Assembly (NCBI RefSeq): GCF_900188325.1
Contig: NZ_FZPD01000005.1
Location: 496,001-560,000 of the forward strand
Direction of reading: 5' to 3'
From: Ekhidna lutea
Lineage (GTDB): Bacteria; Bacteroidota; Bacteroidia; Cytophagales; Cyclobacteriaceae
DNA: 64,000 nt
Positions 36,033 through 44,970 of this stretch are shown one piece after another. Position 1 is the stretch's first letter; each line of letters starts with the position of its first letter. A program made the position numbers and the translations under genes. Under the pieces are notes generated by a model. The model did not search any database, was not told the origin of the DNA, and saw only the letters and a program-made list of their open reading frames with translations.

Positions 36033-37970
36033 ATGAAGAATCTAAAAATAAGTTACCTCTTAGTTTTTCTAAGTATTACCACATTCGCCAAAGTAAGGCC
36101 TGAGCCAATCCCTTCTAAATTGACTGAGTTGAAGTCAAAAGGTTGGTACAACGAAAGGTTTACCTTATGGAAAAAATTTATGAATGATAATCCAACTGAT
36201 AAAAATGGATGGATAGAGCTTTTTAAATCAGCAAAGTATAGTGGAGCCTCTGATGAAGAACTTCAAATAATAAGCACTGATGTAAATAAGTATCATCCAG
36301 AGTCGGCAGAAGCTGAATATGTGAAAGCAAGCCTTATAGGGTGGACGGATGAAGGTGTTAGTTCCCTAGAAAACGCACTGATAAAAAGTAACACAGATGA
36401 TTTTTTGGAAGCCAGAGTCTTACTGGCCGAGTTCAAATTATCAGATGATAGAGAAATCTATTCGGACAAGGTATTTGAAAGTGGACTTGTACATAGCAGC
36501 ACTTTAAACTATGCATATAATGTTTTGATGTCTGTAGTCGATAATGGAATTCTGATTACAGAGGCTACTCACACAACCATTCCGCTTTGGGTTCTTCAGG
36601 ATGTCATGTCAGTGCGGGAAGATGTAGAAATAATTAATTTGGAGTTAGCTGAAAACAGCTCTTACCTATCCAGAAAATTTGAAGATCTGGGAATCAAAAG
36701 TTCTGAGACTATTTTCGATTTACCTGAGTCTAATCCTGACAGTGATTTTTTTTACGCATTGACTTTACCTCGGAAACATATTAGTGCTATTGATAGTCGA
36801 CTGTATGTGGTTGGATTAGCCTCGCAGTATGAATCTGATCGATTGGATCAGTATGGGTCACTTAAGGAAAATCTTGAAAATCGATTCCTATTAGACTATC
36901 TAACCATTGATTTTAATGGAGAACCGAATAGCTCCACAGGCAAAGTTTTGGAGGCTAACTACCTTGTACCACTTGTCTTGCTTAAAGAATATTATGATGA
37001 GTATCAGCAATTTGAAAAGTCTGATTTTTTTAAAGATCGCTTGTTACTAATTGCAGATAGAAATCAGCTCAAGTCACAAGTAGATATTTTGCTTGCAAAA
37101 GGATCTAAAAATCCTACTGATTTTAAGAAAGTGGAAATTGACATCAAAACTTTAGATCGAAAGCTACAAAAGGTGAAAGGAAATATTTATGCCTCACACG
37201 TTGAATTGACAAATAAGGAATTCGAGTTTTTTCTGAAGTACTTAAAGGATAATGAGTATGACGATATTTTTGAAAAGGTGAACATTGATCTCTCCAAGTA
37301 CGAAGGGTTTTCCTACAACTTTCACAAAAGCTATCATTTTATGGGAAGACCAGACATGAAAAAGGGAAATTATGGGGATTACCCTACTATGGATATTACT
37401 TACGAGGCAGCCAAGATATATTGTGAATGGCTAACAGCACAATATAATGCTCAGGAGGGAAGAGAATTTGAGAAGGTTAAATTTCGATTACCTTCTAAAA
37501 ACGAATGGACAATGGCTGCATTGGGATACACAGAGTTTCAGTCTTGGAACTTGTCGGAAAATACGGTAACAGCATACTATGGAGAGAAAAACAAAAAGCA
37601 GAATTTTTCATTGAACGAGCATAAGGTTTCATATCCCTGGTATGGTGAGTGGGAGTTTAGAAATACTGTTATGAACAACAAAGGTTGCTATTTGGCTAAT
37701 GTGAAGGTTAGTGATGAGAAAACCTGCCCTGCAGAAATTAATGGTGATGGTTTTGAAATAACCTCCCCAGTAGGCACATATTTCTCTAATGGTATGGGGC
37801 TATACGATGTGATTGGCAATGTGGCGGAAATGACAGATATTAATGGGATCGCCATGGGTGGCAGCTGGAATCATCTGCCGGAAGAAAGCACAATAACCAG
37901 TGAGGTCAGTTATAGCGGACCAGATACGACAGTTGGTTTTAGATTGTTCATGGAGGTAATCGAGGAATAG
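36033..37970 (+). CDS. Exported SUMF1/formylglycine-generating-enzyme-like protein
   Basis: About 645 residues, starting at the ATG that opens a signal peptide (MKNLKISYLLVFLSITTFA); an upstream in-frame ATG would bury it. The long N-terminal part (about 20-400) has TPR-like helices. The C-terminal about 220 residues are an FGE-sulfatase fold: YPTMDITYEAAKIYCEWL, FRLPSKNEWTMAALG, GMGLYDVIGNVAEMT, GGSWNH and VGFRLFMEV. The catalytic cysteine pair of true FGEs is not obvious, so a structural role like GldJ/GldK is as likely as enzyme activity. An ECF sigma gene begins immediately after its stop codon. Confidence 0.8.
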   Translation: MKNLKISYLLVFLSITTFAKVRPEPIPSKLTELKSKGWYNERFTLWKKFMNDNPTDKNGWIELFKSAKYSGASDEELQIISTDVNKYHPESAEAEYVKASLIGWTDEGVSSLENALIKSNTDDFLEARVLLAEFKLSDDREIYSDKVFESGLVHSSTLNYAYNVLMSVVDNGILITEATHTTIPLWVLQDVMSVREDVEIINLELAENSSYLSRKFEDLGIKSSETIFDLPESNPDSDFFYALTLPRKHISAIDSRLYVVGLASQYESDRLDQYGSLKENLENRFLLDYLTIDFNGEPNSSTGKVLEANYLVPLVLLKEYYDEYQQFEKSDFFKDRLLLIADRNQLKSQVDILLAKGSKNPTDFKKVEIDIKTLDRKLQKVKGNIYASHVELTNKEFEFFLKYLKDNEYDDIFEKVNIDLSKYEGFSYNFHKSYHFMGRPDMKKGNYGDYPTMDITYEAAKIYCEWLTAQYNAQEGREFEKVKFRLPSKNEWTMAALGYTEFQSWNLSENTVTAYYGEKNKKQNFSLNEHKVSYPWYGEWEFRNTVMNNKGCYLANVKVSDEKTCPAEINGDGFEITSPVGTYFSNGMGLYDVIGNVAEMTDINGIAMGGSWNHLPEESTITSEVSYSGPDTTVGFRLFMEVIEE

Positions 37971-38528
37971 TTGAAACTGTTCAGAAAATATAAAAGTAAG
38001 ACCGACGAGCAATTGATGATCCTCATTAAAGATGGGGATCATCGTGCTTTTACATTGCTTTATGATCGCTACGCTAGCCGAATTAAAGCATTTTTTTATC
38101 GAATGCTTTGGTCAGATAGTTCTGTAGCTGAAGATCACTTACATGATCTTTTTGCAAAGCTGATAGAGCGACCTGAGTTATATAATGAACATAGCCTTGT
38201 ACGGCCGTGGTTATTTCAAATAGCACATAATATGTGTAAGAATGCATATCGGAAAAAAGGCTTTGAAACGCAATACCTCAGCCAACTCGAAGAAGGTGTT
38301 GTGTATTCAGAAGCGGAACGTTCAATAGATGAAGGGTTTATAAAAGACGAGGTTTACAAGCTGCTTGATATGCTGGATGAAGAACGAAGATCAATGTTTC
38401 TGTTACGTTATCAGCAGGATATGTCATTAAGAGAATTAGCTGAGATCTATGATATCCCCTCCGGAACGGTAAAATCGAAGCTTTTTTACATTCGAAAGTT
38501 TGTTGTTGATCGCGTGGAATTAGATTAA
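37971..38528 (+). CDS. ECF RNA polymerase sigma factor, TTG start
   Basis: 185 residues. Region 2 is seen as DGDHRAFTLLYDRYASRIKAFFYRM and AEDHLHDLFAKLIE with RPWLFQIAHNMCKNAYRKK; region 4 is LDEERRSMFLLRYQQDMSLRELAEIYDIPSGTVKSKLFYIRK. The TTG directly follows the SUMF1 gene's TAG, so it is probably translated by coupling; an internal ATG 15 codons on is an alternative but cuts into region 2. The next gene probably encodes its anti-sigma factor. Confidence 0.88.
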   Translation: MKLFRKYKSKTDEQLMILIKDGDHRAFTLLYDRYASRIKAFFYRMLWSDSSVAEDHLHDLFAKLIERPELYNEHSLVRPWLFQIAHNMCKNAYRKKGFETQYLSQLEEGVVYSEAERSIDEGFIKDEVYKLLDMLDEERRSMFLLRYQQDMSLRELAEIYDIPSGTVKSKLFYIRKFVVDRVELD

Positions 38529-38539
38529 AAGGAAGGATT

Positions 38540-39079
38540 ATGAAAAACTTTGAAAAATTAGATAAGCTGCTAAGGTCAACACCATTTGAATCGCTTTCAA
38601 ATGAAGATCGCGAATGGGTAGAGCATGAAATTAGCGAGGAGGAGTACAAAGGAATGTTCAGAGCGATCCATCAATTGCGAGCTGAAAAAGAAATGCAGCC
38701 AAGTGGTCGTACAAAAGCACAACTTATAAGTCTAATAAAAGGAAAGCAGCAATCAAATAGAAATAGTTGGATCTATACAAAAACTCCTCTCTATGCCAAT
38801 TTCATTATTCTTTTGGTAGTTATCCCATTAATTTGGGTATTGCTTCCGCAAAAAGAGGTCATAGTGGAAAAACCTGTCGCTGTGAATGTCCCTGTTTATG
38901 ATACTGTGCTCGTTCACTTACCACCAGATACAGTGTTAGTTGAAAAGACGGTTCGAGTGGAAGTTCCGATATACCTGACTAGAAACTCTGAACCTAAATC
39001 CGTCGATTCTGGTGTCCTAAAAAAGGAATCTTTTGCTGAACAGAAAGCTTTACATGATTTACTAGTAAGCGGAGAATAG
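38540..39079 (+). CDS. Single-pass membrane protein, probable anti-sigma factor
   Basis: 179 residues: a cytosolic helical N-terminus (about 1-75), one membrane helix (ANFIILLVVIPLIWVLL, about 88-105) and a periplasmic tail with repeated valine/proline strands (VIVEKPVAVNVPVYDTVLVHLPPD). Position 11 bases after an ECF sigma gene and this topology fit an anti-sigma factor; no zinc-binding ZAS motif is visible, so the call rests on context. Confidence 0.6.
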   Translation: MKNFEKLDKLLRSTPFESLSNEDREWVEHEISEEEYKGMFRAIHQLRAEKEMQPSGRTKAQLISLIKGKQQSNRNSWIYTKTPLYANFIILLVVIPLIWVLLPQKEVIVEKPVAVNVPVYDTVLVHLPPDTVLVEKTVRVEVPIYLTRNSEPKSVDSGVLKKESFAEQKALHDLLVSGE

Positions 39080-39119
39080 CAAGGGGGGTAATGTGGTTGG
39101 TTGTTTACTAATAAACAGG

Positions 39120-39149
39120 TTTGTAATTCACTCTTGTAAACTACTTTTG
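39120..39149 (+). promoter_or_regulatory. Consensus Bacteroidota promoter
   Basis: TTTG (39120-39123), an 18-base spacer, then TACTTTTG (39142-39149). This matches TTTG-N19-TAnnTTTG and lies 22 bases before the ATG of the exported DinB-like gene, which it should drive. Confidence 0.75.
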
Positions 39150-39171
39150 GGATTAACCAACTAAACCAATC

Positions 39172-39753
39172 ATGTGTAAAGGATATTTTTTTTTCTCTTT
39201 TCTATTTACAATCACTTCAACGTTTGCTCAACAAGCAGACTCCACAGACTATTACTACCAAATTCCTGAATACCCCGATGAATACAATGCAGGAACCACC
39301 TCTGCAAGAATAGTCGACGGACTTGGTTTTAGATACTATTGGGGAACTGCCGGCCTCACTGAAAGTGACCTGAACTATCGGCCCAGCGAGGGTGCACGAA
39401 ATGTAGAAGAAACCATAGATCATATTCTTTCATTGACCCAAATCCTGGTGGATGCTGTTAATGAAAAACCATTTGAAGGTGTGGAAATTGAGGGATTATC
39501 ATATCAGGAAAAAAGAAGTAAAACATTAGAAAACATTCGTGAAGCCAGTGATGTCCTGAAAAAATCTAGCGGTGAAGATTTAGATAGATTCGACATGGTT
39601 TTTCCGTCGGCAGAGTTTCCTTTTTGGAACTTGCTAAATGGCCCGATCGCTGATGCGATCAATCATGTTGGGCAAATAATTACATTGAGAAGAACAAACG
39701 GAAATCCAATCGACCAGAATATCAGTGTTTTGCAAGGAAGGGTGAGAGATTAA
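39172..39753 (+). CDS. Exported DinB-like protein
   Basis: 193 residues with a signal peptide (1-20, ending STFAQQ), unusual for the normally cytosolic DinB/DUF664 bundle. The body shows the family's helices and metal-ligand type histidines: ARNVEETIDHILSLTQILVD and IADAINHVGQIITLRRTNGNPI. Function unknown; periplasmic location is inferred from the signal. Served by a well-formed promoter of its own. It converges with the SemiSWEET gene, sharing four bases. Confidence 0.75.
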   Translation: MCKGYFFFSFLFTITSTFAQQADSTDYYYQIPEYPDEYNAGTTSARIVDGLGFRYYWGTAGLTESDLNYRPSEGARNVEETIDHILSLTQILVDAVNEKPFEGVEIEGLSYQEKRSKTLENIREASDVLKKSSGEDLDRFDMVFPSAEFPFWNLLNGPIADAINHVGQIITLRRTNGNPIDQNISVLQGRVRD

Positions 39754-39995
39754 CCATGCTTAATCTTCAAAGCTAGAATGGTTCCTGTCAATAGGAGTGT
39801 GATTGAATTTGCGAAAATGATGGGAGCATCTCCCAGATGTATTCCGTAAGCAAGCCAGCAAGCAACTCCGATTGTGAATATCAGATACATCCCAAGTGAA
39901 AGGCTCTCGGTGCTTTTGGTTCGTATGGTTTTAATTGCCTGAGGTGCAAATGATATAGTGGTCAGGAAAGCAGCAATAAATCCGATATAATCCAT
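39750..39995 (-). CDS. SemiSWEET sugar transporter (PQ-loop)
   Basis: 81 residues with three membrane helices, the size of bacterial SemiSWEETs. The start is the ATG overlapping the previous gene's TAA by one base (TAATG). The core IAAFLTTISFAPQAIKTIRTKS contains the Pro-Gln of the PQ loop. Such proteins dimerise to carry sugars across the inner membrane. Its transcript continues from the YpdA-like reductase gene. Confidence 0.85.
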   Translation of the reverse strand: MDYIGFIAAFLTTISFAPQAIKTIRTKSTESLSLGMYLIFTIGVACWLAYGIHLGDAPIIFANSITLLLTGTILALKIKHG

Positions 39996-40960
39996 TAGTT
40001 GACTATGTGGTTGATGATAATCTCTGCATGCTCTCTGGAATTTTCTATAAACCAGGCATTCGTTTTCAGTCCACCACAAATTACTCCCGCTAGATAAACT
40101 CCGGGAACATTCGTTTCCATGGTCTTCTCATTGTAGTTAGGTGTTTGAAACTCATCATCACCAATCTCAACTCCTACATGCTTCAGGAATGAAAAATCAG
40201 GCTGATAGCCGGTCATAGCCAGTACAAAATCATTTGGAATAGTCAACTGCTCCTTTGGCGTTTGAATGTCAATGGAGTGTTCCTCTATTCTCGTAATGTT
40301 ACTTTCAAAATAGGCTTTAATTGAACCTTCTGCAATTCGATTATCAATATCAGGTTTTACCCAGTATTTCACTCGTGGGTTGATTTCTTCTTCCCGAATG
40401 ACCATGGTCACACTTTTGGCACCTTTCCGATACACCTCCAGTGCTACATCTACCGCAGAGTTAGCAGCTCCAACGACTGCAACATCCATATCATAATAGG
40501 GGTGTGGTTCGTCGTAATAATGTTTCACTTTCGGCAAATCTTCACCAGGAGCATTGAGCATGTATGGTAAATCATAGAAACCAGTTGCTATGATTAGTTT
40601 TTTAGCAGTATATGTTCGCCGGCTTGAGTGAACCTGAAATAGTTCATCTTCCTTTTTTACTTCTTCTATGCGCTCATACAATCGGGTGTTCAATTTCCAA
40701 GAAGAAGCAACTCGTCGATAATATTCCAGGGCTTCCGGTCGGGTAGGCTTAGGATTATGCGAAATGAATGGAACTCCACCAATTTCCAGTCGATCAGACG
40801 TGGAAAAGAAGGTCATGTTTCGGGGGTAATTGTATAGTGAATTGACCAGACAGCCTTTGTCAACAATGACATAGGAAAGGTTGGTTTTCTCACATTCAAT
40901 GCCGCAAGCCAGCCCTATAGGTCCGGCTCCCACAATTAAAACATCAACTGCTTCGCTCAT
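39995..40960 (-). CDS. YpdA-family FAD/NAD(P)-dependent oxidoreductase
   Basis: 321 residues with two dinucleotide-binding sites: VDVLIVGAGPIGLACGIECEK at the N-terminus and VAVVGAANSAVDVALEVYRKGAKSVTMVIREEE in the middle, plus the late GVYLAGVICGG. This matches the YpdA/bacillithiol-disulfide reductase family found in Firmicutes and Bacteroidota. It lacks a CxxC redox pair, as YpdA does. A thiol-disulfide role is inferred from the family. Overlaps the SemiSWEET start by one base. Confidence 0.85.
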   Translation of the reverse strand: MSEAVDVLIVGAGPIGLACGIECEKTNLSYVIVDKGCLVNSLYNYPRNMTFFSTSDRLEIGGVPFISHNPKPTRPEALEYYRRVASSWKLNTRLYERIEEVKKEDELFQVHSSRRTYTAKKLIIATGFYDLPYMLNAPGEDLPKVKHYYDEPHPYYDMDVAVVGAANSAVDVALEVYRKGAKSVTMVIREEEINPRVKYWVKPDIDNRIAEGSIKAYFESNITRIEEHSIDIQTPKEQLTIPNDFVLAMTGYQPDFSFLKHVGVEIGDDEFQTPNYNEKTMETNVPGVYLAGVICGGLKTNAWFIENSREHAEIIINHIVN

Positions 40961-40977
40961 AAGGTGCGAAGGTACAG

Positions 40978-42201
40978 CTAGAGTGATTTTTCTTCCAACC
41001 TTTTGATGAAAGCGTTTACAATCGGTGTGATGTAATCAAATAATTCAAACCTTCCTTCCTGTCCTGTCTTGTTTATAGTAATGGCAATTACCAGATCAAA
41101 CTCAGGATAAACTGCCAATAAAGCCAATCCACCAACAGCCATCCCTCCGTGGTGAATAACCGCTACTTTTCGCTCGCCATTAAAATACCTTTCCGAGTAA
41201 TTATGTCGCCAGCCTAGGGCATAATATTGTTCATTGATAGAATCGCTTTTCAATCGTTGCGGGGATGTAAGCAATTCTATTGTTTCCGAATTTAAATACC
41301 CGGAATCCAGTAGTGCATTCCCAGCCCTGACCAGGTCAGAAGGAGCGGAGAGGAATCCACCTCCGGCCCATTTGTTGCTGAGATTTACATCAACCGTTTT
41401 TTTAAAGAGATTCCCATCCACATCATACGGAACAGCCTTATTAGGTATAGGTACATCATGCTTATCTGGCATGGTGTGGATCATTCCCAAGGGCTTAAAC
41501 ACGCCATCCTCCATAAGGCTAAGGAAATCCATGTTTGAGGCCTTCTCCATAGCATGACTCAATGCGGTATAGTTGAAGGAACTATAGGAGAATCCCTCGC
41601 CGGGATTGAATAACAATCCATCGCTTTCAAAATCACTCAGGCTTTCTTCCACGCTTTCAAATTCCTTATTCCGATAATATTCCCAAACAGGAAAGCAAAA
41701 GCATGTTCCATAATTTCGAATTCCTGATTGGTGAGAAGCCAATTGTCGAATGGTTATTTTGGGTTTTTCCTGAAAGAAATTAGTATAATACTGAATCGAA
41801 GAGTTAAGGTAGATTTGGTTACTTTCTATCATCTTACCCAACCCTAATGAAGTAAGAGCTTTTGATACACTACCTACCCTGTATCGAGTGGCTGTATCAG
41901 CAGGCAACATAACATCCAGGTCCTTAAAACCAATAGCATAGGTCCACACCATTTTGCCATTTATCATAGCGGCAACAGAAATGGAGGGTGCGTTACTAAT
42001 GGTGAGAATACTATCTAAATGCAGTTTAGATGAATGAATAGGTTGCAGGTATTTCTCATCTTCTACACCCTTAAACATCGTATTATTCCGGTTTTCTGGG
42101 AGATCTTTCCATCCAAAATTCCAGTCAACAATCGGTTGAAAAAGGCAATAGAGCAACCACCCCAGTCCGAGAAGACTGAGTAAACAACTGAATCTTTTCA
42201 T
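40978..42201 (-). CDS. Serine hydrolase, beta-lactamase class C fold
   Basis: 407 residues with an N-terminal anchor or signal (FSCLLSLLGLGWLLYCLF). Active-site motifs: SxxK in RVGSVSKALTSLG, the second motif as YSSFNY, and HHGG near the C-terminus as the third. This is the PF00144 family of envelope peptidases/esterases rather than a proven beta-lactamase. It begins four bases after the XRE-regulator gene, and the run continues to the reductase and SemiSWEET genes. Confidence 0.85.
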   Translation of the reverse strand: MKRFSCLLSLLGLGWLLYCLFQPIVDWNFGWKDLPENRNNTMFKGVEDEKYLQPIHSSKLHLDSILTISNAPSISVAAMINGKMVWTYAIGFKDLDVMLPADTATRYRVGSVSKALTSLGLGKMIESNQIYLNSSIQYYTNFFQEKPKITIRQLASHQSGIRNYGTCFCFPVWEYYRNKEFESVEESLSDFESDGLLFNPGEGFSYSSFNYTALSHAMEKASNMDFLSLMEDGVFKPLGMIHTMPDKHDVPIPNKAVPYDVDGNLFKKTVDVNLSNKWAGGGFLSAPSDLVRAGNALLDSGYLNSETIELLTSPQRLKSDSINEQYYALGWRHNYSERYFNGERKVAVIHHGGMAVGGLALLAVYPEFDLVIAITINKTGQEGRFELFDYITPIVNAFIKRLEEKSL

Positions 42202-42205
42202 GGTC

Positions 42206-43009
42206 TTAACTTTTTAGTCGCTCAGATTTAATGAACTCATACCCTTTGTAGAGAAGGATAATTTCGATGATGGTTGCTGGAACTAACATCATGTATCCGA
42301 GCAAAAAGAGGATTACTACAGCGAAAAAGAATCCGGCTACTATTTCTATAATCCCGGCAATTTTTGCGAGCTGCCCCATACTATCTTGAAGGCGCATAAG
42401 TCCTATTCCAAAAACAATTCCTGTAGCACCAACACAAATAGATTCACCCGCTCCCAATGTCATCAGGTTGAATTCACTCATTGAGTAGAAAATGGAGAAA
42501 ATGTCAAAGAAAGTTATGATGGCGAATAAGCCTACCATTAAATACCCTGTAATCTTTAATAGATAATTGGTAAAGTAGTCGCCCAGCCTAATCAGGCCAA
42601 ACATGAAAAAAGAATAGGAGACGAAATATAATAGTTTAGAAAATGCGTAAAACGTTACCGAATCGACTTCAAATTCATTTTCATACCTTCCATATTCTAG
42701 TGCGGCATCCAGAAACCCCAACACAAAGTAAACGATTCCCGAAATCCATGCTACATGAAGCCAGGACTCAGAGGTTCGGAGTTTTTCGTCCGATTTTGTG
42801 ATTTCTATTGTACTCTTGAAGCTTTCAAGATCAGCACCCAGTGCAGATAGCAATATCTTCACAGTGGAAGTTCGAGGAGTCACTTCGCCAGACTCAATGC
42901 GCTGTATGGTTCTTACGCTAACATTGCAAGCTTCTACCAGCTCTTCCTGGGTCATGCTTTTCTGCTGCCTCAGGTCTGCCAGCCTTTTACCAAGTTCGGG
43001 TTGTTTCAT
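42206..43009 (-). CDS. XRE-family regulator with C-terminal membrane domain
   Basis: 267 residues: an N-terminal helix-turn-helix (GKRLADLRQQKSMTQEELVEACNVSVRTIQRIESGEVTPR, residues about 5-45), a linker with KSDEKLRTSESWLHVAWI, and six or so membrane helices from about residue 90 to the end. It is thus a membrane-tethered DNA-binding protein. The structured region upstream of its start may be its own operator. Probably controls the four genes it leads (inference). Confidence 0.82.
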   Translation of the reverse strand: MKQPELGKRLADLRQQKSMTQEELVEACNVSVRTIQRIESGEVTPRTSTVKILLSALGADLESFKSTIEITKSDEKLRTSESWLHVAWISGIVYFVLGFLDAALEYGRYENEFEVDSVTFYAFSKLLYFVSYSFFMFGLIRLGDYFTNYLLKITGYLMVGLFAIITFFDIFSIFYSMSEFNLMTLGAGESICVGATGIVFGIGLMRLQDSMGQLAKIAGIIEIVAGFFFAVVILFLLGYMMLVPATIIEIILLYKGYEFIKSERLKS

Positions 43010-43056
43010 TTTCAGATTAATTTTTCAGCAATTCTATTTCGAACATAGACTGTTTG

Positions 43057-43110
43057 CCAAAAAAACGCATTGCAATATACCCGTCATTTACCCGTCAAAT
43101 TGCTTTTTGG
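43057..43110. promoter_or_regulatory. Operator-like nested repeats upstream of the XRE gene
   Basis: Two copies of ACCCGTCA start 11 bases apart (43079 and 43090), about one helical turn. They sit between a nested inverted repeat: CCAAAAA/TTTTTGG outside and GCAAT/ATTGC inside. This is 48 bases from the XRE start codon and is a candidate autoregulatory site. Confidence 0.45.
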
Positions 43111-43191
43111 TCTATAAACATAGAAAAACCACCCCCGAAATTTACGAGGATGGCCTCTACTATGATACGTATTAATATGAAGAGGATTCAA

Positions 43192-43923
43192 TCAATACGT
43201 ACGCTCCACCTTACCTAATCCGTATTCTTTTTTAGTTACTTCTTTCGTGTTTCCTTTAAAGCTGATTGTGCCATCACCATAGACAAAAGCCTCAAGCTGT
43301 TCATCCACTTTGATTTCAACATCTCCTGATCCAGTCAATTTGGTTTTGGCTGACTTTAAATCGAGTTCATAACCTTCAATTTTTCCATAGCCGGATAGTG
43401 ATACATCTGCATGATCAGCATACCCTTTGATTTTCATCAATCCACCTCCAGAGTGATTAATGGCTAGTTTTCCACCTTTAATGTCAGCAGCTAAAGATCC
43501 TGATCCTGAAAGTGTTATATCTAACCTGTTAGAGGAAATAGAATTTTCAGTTATGATTTTACCATTTCCATAAACATTTAAAGCATTCACTTCTTTCATT
43601 GAAACAAATACATCCAGTTTTGGAGCTATTTTGATATCATCGATTTGTTCCCAAACGCTTTTGTTCTTTTTGTCTCTCTTGATATTGATATTAAGCACAC
43701 CATCCTCTACTTTAAATTCAGAGATATCCAATATCTCCTTCAAAGCACGGACTTCAATTTTAGTCTCATTGGATTGCTTCAAATAGACAGTATATCTGGA
43801 ATTGACATTGATGGAGTGAAATTCCTCAATAATCTCAATGTCTTCATTGACCACCTGTGATGATTGAGCAGGAGAGAGGAATGGAATCGAAATAAGTAAT
43901 GTGGCTATTAGTAGATTTTTCAT
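43192..43923 (-). CDS. DUF2807 (head GIN domain) exported protein
   Basis: About 243 residues from the ATG that opens the signal peptide (MKNLLIATLLISIPFLSPAQ); an in-frame ATG ten codons earlier precedes it. The mature chain is a repetitive beta-helix-like fold with a period of about 20 residues (SGSGSLAADIKGGKLAINHSGGG, SLSGYGKIEGYELDLKSAKTKLTGSG), the feature of DUF2807. Function unknown; an envelope or adhesin-like role is usual speculation for the family. Confidence 0.85.
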   Translation of the reverse strand: MKNLLIATLLISIPFLSPAQSSQVVNEDIEIIEEFHSINVNSRYTVYLKQSNETKIEVRALKEILDISEFKVEDGVLNINIKRDKKNKSVWEQIDDIKIAPKLDVFVSMKEVNALNVYGNGKIITENSISSNRLDITLSGSGSLAADIKGGKLAINHSGGGLMKIKGYADHADVSLSGYGKIEGYELDLKSAKTKLTGSGDVEIKVDEQLEAFVYGDGTISFKGNTKEVTKKEYGLGKVERTY

Positions 43924-44062
43924 AGTTACATTTTTTAAACTACAAAATGCCACTAGTGTGCCAATGTGGCTTATTTGCCTATAAGTGCAATTTCAGATTG
44001 AATGGTATTCCCAATTTGAGAATACGAATGTTTTTCTGAGAATCAAAATTCTGGGATGAAAT

Positions 44063-44101
44063 AAAAAAAAGTCGTCCAACCACTTGAGTGATGGGACGAC
44101 T
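44063..44101 (-). terminator. Rho-independent terminator after the M57 protease gene
   Basis: On the minus strand, AGTCGTCC and GGACGACT form an 8-bp stem with an inner CACT/AGTG pairing, followed by T8. It lies about 70 bases past the protease stop codon and separates it from the DUF2807 gene. Confidence 0.85.
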
Positions 44102-44169
44102 AAATACAGAAAAGAGCTACTACATTAAGTCCAACAGATCTAATGAGGCAGCTTCATATTACTTACGGA

Positions 44170-44970
44170 TCAATAGACGTACCCCAAAGCTGTTTTGTCA
44201 TCAGCTGTGAAAGGTCGATCTCCTTCAGGACTGCCACACGCTAGCATCCAGCTATTCGCGCTTGGTCCGGTTGGTGTTCCCGGGATATGATTGGCACCTA
44301 CACCACCATCGCCTTCATTGTCAGGAGCACCACCGCAGCTGTAACTTCTGTCCATGTAATCTGTATGACGAAATCCGATGCAATGCCCCATCTCATGGGC
44401 AATGGTAGTCGCTAGCCCATTGATGTTAGATACATTATCATAGTAGCCTCTGGTCATCAGGATCGTGCCGTATGGATCTCCATTTTCAGGGAATCCAGCT
44501 GAGCCCAATATTCCAAACCAGTAATAGTACCATGGTGAGGCTTTTATGGTGATGTCTGCCTGTCCTGAGCTAGATACTCGATTAAAGGTTAAGTTCAGGC
44601 TTTCATTGTTGTATCGGTCAATTGCAATGTCAGTCGCATCTTTATACTTCTGCGGCATGTTTACAAAAACATTAATCGTTCGTGGGGTTCCGGTTACAAG
44701 ATTATCTGTATGATAATGTTCTTCTACCGGTAATCCTTCACTTGGGGACATGCGGTCCAACTGATCCAATGAAATTCTAATGTCACCTTCAATAAACAGA
44801 TTGCCATCATACATTTTCACCTCATCGGCATTAAAGCCAAGGACCGCTACTTTTTCTAGAACTTCTTGCGGGACCTCTTCTAGTTCCGGTCTTTGTGTTT
44901 CATTTTCCTGGCAAGACCATAGCATTACCAGAGATAGGGCGAGGATGCCCAACTGATTAAATCTTCTCAT
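44170..44970 (-). CDS. M57 family zinc metalloprotease lipoprotein
   Basis: 266 residues. A lipoprotein signal ends MLWSC (Cys20). The catalytic motif HEMGHCIGFRHTDYMD (His near residue 191) is the metzincin-like HExxHxxGxxH, followed by a loop with SYSCGG and a C-terminus FTADDKTALGYVY. This matches the M57 peptidases of Bacteroidota. Expected to be tethered at the envelope surface and to cleave proteins; target unknown. A well-formed terminator follows. Confidence 0.88.
   Translation of the reverse strand: MRRFNQLGILALSLVMLWSCQENETQRPELEEVPQEVLEKVAVLGFNADEVKMYDGNLFIEGDIRISLDQLDRMSPSEGLPVEEHYHTDNLVTGTPRTINVFVNMPQKYKDATDIAIDRYNNESLNLTFNRVSSSGQADITIKASPWYYYWFGILGSAGFPENGDPYGTILMTRGYYDNVSNINGLATTIAHEMGHCIGFRHTDYMDRSYSCGGAPDNEGDGGVGANHIPGTPTGPSANSWMLACGSPEGDRPFTADDKTALGYVY

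Noticed and set aside
40978-42201. Beta-lactamase resistance gene
   Set aside because: Class C-like motifs are shared by many peptidases and esterases; the second motif is YSSFNY rather than a typical YxN, so resistance cannot be claimed.
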